A stretch of DNA of 64,000 bases from Polyporus tsugae (lineage: Eukaryota > Basidiomycota > Agaricomycetes > Polyporales > Polyporaceae): NCBI GenBank assembly GCA_024305745.1, contig JAHRBS010000017.1, forward strand, positions 62,001 through 126,000. The letters run 5' to 3'. The notes below the pieces were generated by a model, which saw only the letters and a list, made by a program, of their open reading frames with translations, searched no databases and was not told the origin of the DNA. The stretch's first letter is position 1. Each line of letters starts with the position of its first letter. Shown here piece by piece: positions 57,973 to 64,000 of this stretch. Made by a program: the position numbers and the translations under genes.

Positions 57973-60627
57973 TTATGATTTGTTAATTAATTTTTTAAAT
58001 TTAGGAATTGTTACGCAAATGATTGTTATTTTAACCTTAATTTTTATAACCTTTTTAGTTATGCCGATTCCGTTTTCATCATAAATGAATTTTCTCTTAT
58101 TTTCAGTGATCATTAATTTATAAACCTGAGATTTAATTGTAATATTTGAAGTGGATAGATCCCTAAACCATTTATCATGATTTAAATCTAAAGAGATATT
58201 GTTTTTATTTAATAAACTTTTAAAATCATCAAAATTAATAGTTTTTGCATTTTTATAACCTTTTACTTTAGCAATAATCTTATCATCTGTTGTAATACCC
58301 ATATATAATTTGGGTCCAAGCATAACTACTTCTTTAAAAATATATTCTAATTTAAATTTACCAAGTTCGTTACCTAATAATTCAACAGGTAAATCCCCAT
58401 CAATAAAACCAGAATCAGTATCAGAATAATATAAGTTAAAGTTAAATTTATTTTTTTTAAAAATATTAGTCATAGCAACCCTAGAATAAGCAGTAACTGC
58501 TGAAGCTATAGCTACACAAACTTTATGATCAGCTTCATTATTTTTTTCTAAGTCTATATAGTTTACAAAAAAACCAATATCTCCAAGATCTAGAAAATCT
58601 TCAATATCATAATTACTAGTTTCTGTTAATTTAAAAAAATCTTCTTTAGTTACAAATTTTTGGATATTGTTTATTAATCTCATTCCGAATCTACCATATA
58701 AACTATTCATAATTAATTTACAAACAAGATTCATAGGATCACTTTTAGAATATTCTTGTCTTAATTTAAATAAATCATCAACAAATTCTTTAAATATATA
58801 ATCATTTTTAAAATAATAACCATTTTTAATTGTAATATCATAATGTTCTAATGAATTATAATATTCACAGCAATGTATTTTCATTTCAAATTTACCATTT
58901 AAAGATACTGTTCTTAAGCTTCCATTAATTTTATGATGAATTTGTAGGTAAGGAATTTTTAAATCTTGTTTAGTATTAACAATAGAATCAGCAATCCAAT
59001 AAGTATTTTCTTTGTCTAAGATTGTAATATCACCTTCAAAGATGTGAATAGGCCCTACAGGATATTTATTACTAGTCATTTGACTTGGGTAAAGAGCTGT
59101 ACCATCATAAACTCTAATGTTTTTACCATAAGGGATATACATATCCGTAAAACCGCCGGTGTAAGAATCTTTAACCCAGGTAAAAACTTTACCTGAAGTT
59201 ATTGGTATACAATTTTCTTTAAGATAATCTTTTCTAAAAATACCATAAGATAAACTTGATATTGTTGGATAGTTTTCAATATTTAATTCCCAATGTTTAT
59301 ACACTAATTTTCTGAATTTAATTAAAATTTGATGTAAAACAACACAATCATTTTCGCAATATTTTGTAACTAATATTTTCCATTGATCAAAATCATTTAC
59401 TAGTAGAATATCTTTAGAATAATGCGAATAATCATTCTGAGCATATTTTTTATGATCATCTTTAAGATTAACATCTAATAAGACAGGTTCAATTATTTTT
59501 TTATTGGTTTTAAAAGTTTCACCTAAAGTTTTTAATGAAGCAGTTAGCATTAAATAAGAATCTCTAAAAGTTAATGAAACACCTTTATCATTTTTAATCT
59601 CAATAGAGATAACATTCCAATCTTTAAAAATAGGTTTAACTTTATAACCATCAAACATCCATAATTTAGCTAAAAATTTAAAAAGGAATATTAAATCAAA
59701 TTTACTTAAATTGTGAGCGTAAACAGTATAACCTCTATATTTTCTTCTTAGTAAAGCATTAAATAGTTCTTCTGGAGACTCATTGAAAAATGATTTTTTA
59801 ATTTTACCATCATAAAAAGAATAACAATAAGGAGTTAATAAACCTAAACTATTTTTAATAGTTTCAATATCTATAGTAATGAACTTAGCTTTTTTTCTTG
59901 CTTCTTTTTTAATTTTAGGTAAATATTTAGTATTCAATTTTTTGGTTTTTAAAACAATTTCATTTTTAATAGTTTCAATATAGTAATCAATATTATCTAA
60001 TGATCTAACAAAAGTTTTATCTGAATAATATTTATCTGTTATTGTTAATAATTTAATTTTACCTTTATAAATGGCAATAGTTGAAGATCCATCCTTATTA
60101 ATAGTTATATTAAAAACATTCTTATCGGTCATTATAATGTATTTTTCATTCTGAAAATTAAGTAAAACTTTACCCCAAGTTAGATAATCTCTATTTAGAG
60201 GTAAGTAAACTGTTATTGTACTATTACCGAATTTTTCTAAAGTAGGTTTAGGTTCAATTTTTAATTCAGACCATTTATCAATGTATAGTTTTTCTTTGTC
60301 TTTACTAATTGGAAAATAATCAAAAATAATATTGGTAAATATAGAATCAAGATAATCATTAGATTTTAAAGATAAATGGGCAATACAGAATTCATAGTAT
60401 TTGTCTTTAAGCTCTTTACTTAGAACAATACCTTTATGTAATGTAACCATTCTTCCGTCTTCTTGAAATTGTAATCTTAATAAAACAAAATATTTTCTAT
60501 TTTCTATTAAATCATTGAAAAAAAGATTAATAACATTTTTTAATGAATGATCGGATAATAACTTATTATTTATTAAATATGTACTACTACTAAAACCTGA
60601 TTCTGCTATAATTCTATTTTTTAACAT
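57973..60627 (-). CDS. dpo: family B DNA polymerase of linear mitochondrial plasmid type
   Basis: An intact 884-residue protein-primed polymerase that would copy the plasmid ends. Start MLKNRIIAESGFSSST at 60627. Exo I is FITIDIETIKNSLG (about residue 250), Exo II is YAHNLSKFDLIFLF and Exo III is YCENDCVVLHQIL. Polymerase motif A is YDGTALYPSQM, motif B is KLIMNSLYGRFG and motif C is YYSDTDSGFID, followed by KVKGYKN. All catalytic acids are present, in contrast with the broken copy in insert 1, from which it is clearly diverged. The N-terminal ~240 residues could include the terminal-protein part. Only TGG is used for Trp. Confidence 0.93.
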   Translation of the reverse strand: MLKNRIIAESGFSSSTYLINNKLLSDHSLKNVINLFFNDLIENRKYFVLLRLQFQEDGRMVTLHKGIVLSKELKDKYYEFCIAHLSLKSNDYLDSIFTNIIFDYFPISKDKEKLYIDKWSELKIEPKPTLEKFGNSTITVYLPLNRDYLTWGKVLLNFQNEKYIIMTDKNVFNITINKDGSSTIAIYKGKIKLLTITDKYYSDKTFVRSLDNIDYYIETIKNEIVLKTKKLNTKYLPKIKKEARKKAKFITIDIETIKNSLGLLTPYCYSFYDGKIKKSFFNESPEELFNALLRRKYRGYTVYAHNLSKFDLIFLFKFLAKLWMFDGYKVKPIFKDWNVISIEIKNDKGVSLTFRDSYLMLTASLKTLGETFKTNKKIIEPVLLDVNLKDDHKKYAQNDYSHYSKDILLVNDFDQWKILVTKYCENDCVVLHQILIKFRKLVYKHWELNIENYPTISSLSYGIFRKDYLKENCIPITSGKVFTWVKDSYTGGFTDMYIPYGKNIRVYDGTALYPSQMTSNKYPVGPIHIFEGDITILDKENTYWIADSIVNTKQDLKIPYLQIHHKINGSLRTVSLNGKFEMKIHCCEYYNSLEHYDITIKNGYYFKNDYIFKEFVDDLFKLRQEYSKSDPMNLVCKLIMNSLYGRFGMRLINNIQKFVTKEDFFKLTETSNYDIEDFLDLGDIGFFVNYIDLEKNNEADHKVCVAIASAVTAYSRVAMTNIFKKNKFNFNLYYSDTDSGFIDGDLPVELLGNELGKFKLEYIFKEVVMLGPKLYMGITTDDKIIAKVKGYKNAKTINFDDFKSLLNKNNISLDLNHDKWFRDLSTSNITIKSQVYKLMITENKRKFIYDENGIGITKKVIKIKVKITIICVTIPKFKKLINKS

Positions 60628-60785
60628 GAAATTTATTTATAAATTTATAAAAATATTACTCTCGTTCAAAATTATTTTGAAATTTTGAAAATTCCGGAGA
60701 TATTTTCATATTCTTTTATTTATTTTACTAAAATAAGAAAATTTTTAAAAAGAATAATTTTATTTTTAATGGGGGAAGTATCATC

Positions 60786-61658
60786 CTACCAAGGGTTAAT
60801 TCCAGGAACAGGAACACTTTCAGCAAATTCATCGTAAGGAGGAAGCGTAGGTGAAGGAATATTTGAAGGTAATTGAATATCAGATGAAATTGATGGTGTT
60901 CTAACGATAGGATCAATTGATGGTGGAGATTTTAAAAAACTAGAAACCCATGAACTGAAGTTATTAGATTGATTGTTTATAAATTCTATATATGTATTTA
61001 CAGCAGGAAATTTTGAGATAAAATCATGGAAATAATAATCAGAAAGTACTAATGATACAGTTATTCCTGTTAATCCTAAAATGACTATTCCAAAAATGGC
61101 ATATGCATTTAAATGATCTTCTTTAATAGAAACTCCTTTTTCTGGGTAAAATTTAAAATTACTATGGTTTTCCACGAATGTTAAAATATAATCAGAAAAA
61201 TCTTTTAAATAAGAAATTGCTGATAATGATTCTGAAAAAAGAATACCTATAGAAGATAATACTAAGCCAAATAAAAATTTAGCTATATAAAAAGAAATTG
61301 AATTAAAACATGTAACAACCAAACCTAATATATACCATTTAAAATTCTTATTAATAATTGAAGAAAAAGATAAACAATCTCTCCAATTAGATGTTAATGT
61401 ATTATGAATAATGGTAGCAATTGATGGATTTAATCTACTATTCAATAGAATAGAATTTAATGAACCATTTAATCTAATTTGTCTGTTAACATCAAATAAA
61501 ACTCTTAATGTTGGTATAAATCCATGATTTCTAACTAATTGTCTAGATACTGTAAAAAGATTAATTGCTATGCTAGTAAAAATAAGTGGTAAATTTACTT
61601 TTTTTACTACAATTCTTATAATCACTGAGGATAAGTGGTAAATTGGATTAAACATCAT
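60786..61658 (-). CDS. orf290, membrane protein of plasmid insert 2
   Basis: A 290-residue ORF starting MMFNPIYHLSSVIIRI at 61658, upstream of dpo on the same strand (gap about 160 bases). It has about four hydrophobic segments (FKWYILGLVVTCFNSISFYI; LFGLVLSSIGILF; AYAIFGIVILGLTGITVSLV) and a Pro/Ser-rich tail (LPSNIPSPTLPPYDEF, VPVPGINPW). Its position beside dpo mirrors the membrane protein gene of insert 1, although I see no sequence similarity. A five-base oligo-C tract (60771-60775) follows the stop by ten bases. Function unknown; a plasmid coat or terminal-complex role is only a guess. Confidence 0.75.
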   Translation of the reverse strand: MMFNPIYHLSSVIIRIVVKKVNLPLIFTSIAINLFTVSRQLVRNHGFIPTLRVLFDVNRQIRLNGSLNSILLNSRLNPSIATIIHNTLTSNWRDCLSFSSIINKNFKWYILGLVVTCFNSISFYIAKFLFGLVLSSIGILFSESLSAISYLKDFSDYILTFVENHSNFKFYPEKGVSIKEDHLNAYAIFGIVILGLTGITVSLVLSDYYFHDFISKFPAVNTYIEFINNQSNNFSSWVSSFLKSPPSIDPIVRTPSISSDIQLPSNIPSPTLPPYDEFAESVPVPGINPW

Positions 61659-61970
61659 TTTATAAAAAATTTTTTTTTTGTAAGTCTATTATCATTAAAA
61701 TCCGTGTTAGCTCTACTAGGGCTAAGATACCAGGCTGATAATATTTCTTTTATTCTTATATTTTTTTTTTAATAGTAGCTAATTTAGAAAGACTGCATAA
61801 ATGATCGTAATAGCATTTATTTTCATTGAAATTAAATTTTTTAAAATTTAGAATTTATTTTTATGTTTTAGAATTAATTTTAAAAGAATAGATTAGCTAC
61901 GGATATTTTCTAATTTATTTTAAATAAAAAAAGAACGATAGTTTAAAACTATAAAATAAAACAAATAACT
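61659..61970. promoter_or_regulatory. divergent intergenic region of plasmid insert 2
   Basis: Lies between orf290 (minus) and orf311 (plus). It holds a 7-bp-stem hairpin TTAGCTC-TACTA-GGGCTAA near 61709-61727. It also has a short inverted pair, GTAGCTAAT (61775-61783) and ATTAGCTAC (61892-61900). A likely site for two promoters, inferred from gene layout. Confidence 0.45.
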
Positions 61971-62906
61971 ATGAAAAAATATATAAAAAAAAATATACCT
62001 TTACATGATAAAAAAAATAAAGAATATATGGATTCTAAAGGTAATGTTGCTGTATTAAATTATTTAATTAATAACAAACAATCTCAAAATTTATTAGGAA
62101 CAATAATTGGTTTTAAGAAGGGTTGGAGAAAAAATAGAAGTAATGATGAATATTATTCATTCCTTCTTTATTATAGTCATGAAACCGGAAGAATTGAAAG
62201 ATATTTATACAATAGTGGAACAAAAACTCCTTTATCATTTGAATTTATAAGCGATACAAATAATACTTATTATTCTCCTTTATCAGCAAGAGCTGATGAC
62301 AATAAAGTTATTATTTCTAAAACTGAATTAGAAAAATATCTTAATCCCAAAAGTGTTAATATTCAAAATTTATATAATAAATATCCATTAAAAACATTAA
62401 ATTTTAAATTATTAACAGACGGTAAATTAAATAAGGATTTTTTTAATATGTTTATAATTGAATTATTAAGAGACTATCTTATTTTTTTTACTTCATTCAG
62501 AACTCAAAATATGAATTTTTTAAGAACTTTCACTAAACCATATTTTGATATTTCTCCAATTGAATACTTAAAAGATTATAAATTAGGTTGTGGCCAACCT
62601 GATTATGTTATAATAGAAGAAGAACTTAGACTTTTTCTTAAAGATAAAACTAATAATATTGATATTGAAAGAGCTATTGAAGTAGCTAAAATAAAAGTTG
62701 AACCTATCAATGCAACTAAATTTATTGATTATAGTATTGGTTTACCTTCTAATATGAAAAAACAGTTTCTTATTAATGTCCCAAAAAATTTTAATACTAA
62801 ATACAATCAAGATTTATTTAGTAACTTCAATTTTAATCTAGTTTCTCTAGAAAAAAAAGATTTACCACAATGTATTGTTGATTTAAAATCATATATTAAT
62901 GAGTAA
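61971..62906 (+). CDS. orf311, soluble protein of unknown function from plasmid insert 2
   Basis: A 311-residue ORF, MKKYIKKNIPLHDKKNKEYM, Lys/Asn-rich, without membrane helices. Recognisable but unidentified blocks are TIIGFKKGWRKNRSNDEYYS, ELLRDYLIFFTSFRTQ, YKLGCGQPDYVIIEEELRLF and the tail NFNLVSLEKKDLPQCIVDL. A partial extra copy of the tail lies at 57438-57649 in the same orientation. It is transcribed divergently from orf290-dpo. No known domain recognised. The stop at 62906 is earlier than in the partial copy, so the C-terminus may be truncated by about 20 residues. Confidence 0.75.
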   Translation: MKKYIKKNIPLHDKKNKEYMDSKGNVAVLNYLINNKQSQNLLGTIIGFKKGWRKNRSNDEYYSFLLYYSHETGRIERYLYNSGTKTPLSFEFISDTNNTYYSPLSARADDNKVIISKTELEKYLNPKSVNIQNLYNKYPLKTLNFKLLTDGKLNKDFFNMFIIELLRDYLIFFTSFRTQNMNFLRTFTKPYFDISPIEYLKDYKLGCGQPDYVIIEEELRLFLKDKTNNIDIERAIEVAKIKVEPINATKFIDYSIGLPSNMKKQFLINVPKNFNTKYNQDLFSNFNFNLVSLEKKDLPQCIVDLKSYINE

Positions 62907-63352
62907 ATAAAAGAAAAAAATCTATTATTACTCTTCTACTCTTCTAGCACCTGCTAAATATTTTATTTAGGATTCATTCCCCCTTGCCCCCCCTCCGGGA
63001 GGGAGGGATTAATGAGTTTACATGAGAAATTAAAAATAAAAAGGTATCAAATCCTACTTCCCTAGTTTAAGACTTAAATGAAATAAACAATAACATTTTT
63101 ATATGGAAATAAATATATTTGTTATATTTTAAAGATAAAAGTATCTTTCCATTAAAATATTATTTAATAAAAATTAATACTCTTAATTAAGTAATATACA
63201 TAATTAACTATTTTATTATACTATAAATAAATCCTATTTACAGTTACCTACTTTATTTTATAGTAACAATATAAATTTTTAAATAAAATAAAATAAAATA
63301 AATTAATTAAAATTAAACCAAAAATTGATAATAAAATAAATAAACACACAAT
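62907..63352. other. spacer between plasmid insert 2 and atp6
   Basis: About 445 bases. A GC-rich cluster is at 62985-63006; the rest is AT-rich and includes AAATAAAATAAAATAAAAT near 63280. No gene is seen. Confidence 0.6.
62985..63006. repeat. GC-rich mini-cluster
   Basis: CCCCCCCTCCGGGAGGGAGG-type palindrome, closely matching the CCCTCCGGGAG of 46011-46029. It sits at the right edge of plasmid insert 2. Confidence 0.7.
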
Positions 63353-64000
63353 ATGTTATTAAATACAAACCATTTAATGGTAAATTCACCATTAGAACAA
63401 TTTGAAGTTACTAATTTAATAGGAATAAATGCACCTATATTAGGATATTTAAATATAACTTTAACTAATTTAGGGTTATACTCTTTATTAGTTTCATTTT
63501 TAATAATTGGAATACATTTTGCTGGTAATAATGAAGTTAAATTAGTACCAAGTAAATGGTCAATTGTTTTAGAAAGTTTATATGCTAGTATCCATTCAAT
63601 GGTAAGAGAACAATTAGGAAAAGAAGTATACTTACCATTTATTTACTCAATCTTCTTTTTCATCTTAATAGCTAATTTGACTGGTAATATACCTTATTCA
63701 TTTACTATTACTACTTCGATTATAGTAAGTATTGGTTTCTCTTTCACTATTTTAATAGCAGTAACTATTTTAGGTTTAAGTATTCATAAATTACACTTTT
63801 TTTCATATTTTGTACCTTCTGGAACACCTTTAGCTTTAGTACCTTTATTAGTATTAATTGAATTAACTAGTTATTTAGCTAGAGCTTTCTCTTTAGGTAT
63901 CAGATTATTTGCTAATGTAGTGGCAGGTCATACTTTAATGAAAATATTATCTACATTTTTATTCAAAATGTTCAATGCTGGAGTACTAGTTGCTATTGTA
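63353..64000 (+). CDS. atp6: ATP synthase subunit 6, partial
   Basis: Proton-channel subunit a of F0. Start MLLNTNHLMVNSPLEQFEV at 63353, and 216 residues are visible before the window ends. Typical blocks are SKWSIVLESLYASIHSMVRE, ILIANLTGNIPYSF and ELTSYLARAFSLGIRLFANV, which carries the essential Arg in SLGIRLFAN. No intron is seen so far. It is the only core protein gene in the window on the plus strand. The last ~40 residues lie outside. Confidence 0.95.
   Translation, partial: MLLNTNHLMVNSPLEQFEVTNLIGINAPILGYLNITLTNLGLYSLLVSFLIIGIHFAGNNEVKLVPSKWSIVLESLYASIHSMVREQLGKEVYLPFIYSIFFFILIANLTGNIPYSFTITTSIIVSIGFSFTILIAVTILGLSIHKLHFFSYFVPSGTPLALVPLLVLIELTSYLARAFSLGIRLFANVVAGHTLMKILSTFLFKMFNAGVLVAIV

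Larger units (their letters stand above)
57430..63010. mobile_element. integrated linear-plasmid DNA with intact polymerase (insert 2)
   Basis: Between rnl and atp6 lie a partial orf311 tail (57438-57649, +), orf52 (+), an intact dpo (57973-60627, -), orf290 (-) and orf311 (+). The AT-rich composition is like the host, unlike insert 1. The orf311 end is present at both edges in the same orientation, a direct repeat rather than the inverted repeats of a free invertron. Polymerase and gene content mark it as plasmid DNA; its boundaries are inferred. Confidence 0.8.

Overview
This window is a contiguous piece of a large, AT-rich, intron-dense fungal mitochondrial genome, most likely from a mushroom-forming basidiomycete (Agaricomycetes). 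The evidence is the gene set (cox1, cob, nad1, nad2, nad3, nad4L, nad5, nad6, cox2, cox3, atp6, atp8, atp9, rps3, rnl, rns, tRNAs), the adjacent nad2/nad3 and overlapping nad4L/nad5 pairs, group I introns with homing endonucleases (HEGs), and two insertions of invertron-type mitochondrial plasmid DNA carrying family B DNA polymerase. The taxon is an inference; no species is recognised. Almost everything lies on the minus strand. Plus-strand genes are trnW, a broken coiled-coil ORF, part of the second plasmid insert, and atp6.

Layout. 1-7849: cox1, six exons visible, running off the left edge, with GIY-YIG and LAGLIDADG introns. 8140-8665: tRNAs E, M, L(UAA), N, P. 9006-15301: a decayed extra 3' end of cob, then cob with four introns. 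15605-21200: trnI, nad1 (two introns), trnR, trnC, atp9, trnD, trnW, trnG. 21618-25598: remnant nad3 tail, broken GIY-YIG gene, nad3, nad2, trnS(GCU), atp8. 25700-30247: decayed plasmid insert 1. 30251-36027: nad6, rps3, cox2 tail remnant, orf404, cox2. 36250-41185: tRNA and tRNA-like sequences, rns, ORF relics, orf308, trnR(UCG). 42226-52628: nad5 (four introns), nad4L, cox3 (one intron). 52870-57400: plasmid relic, trnM-like relic, rnl with one intron. 57430-63010: plasmid insert 2 with an intact DNA polymerase. 63353-64000: start of atp6.

The core genes encode subunits of complexes I, III, IV and V plus ribosomal components. Layered on them are several recurring kinds of mobile sequence: group I introns, two plasmid families, GC-rich mini-clusters that interrupt HEGs, and duplicated gene 3' ends. 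The most interesting patterns are: (a) displaced remnant 3' ends of cob, nad3 and cox2 next to intact copies; (b) a 119-bp identical ribozyme segment in nad1 and nad5 introns that carry different HEG classes; (c) UGA codons at Trp-like positions in many HEGs although the tRNA-Trp has a CCA anticodon and core exons use only UGG; (d) an oligo-C tract just downstream of many gene ends; (e) chimeric ORFs, notably a membrane protein fused to a LAGLIDADG enzyme inside a cox1 intron.

Coordinates of exons were placed by matching protein junctions by eye, so splice sites are good to a few bases. rRNA ends are approximate.
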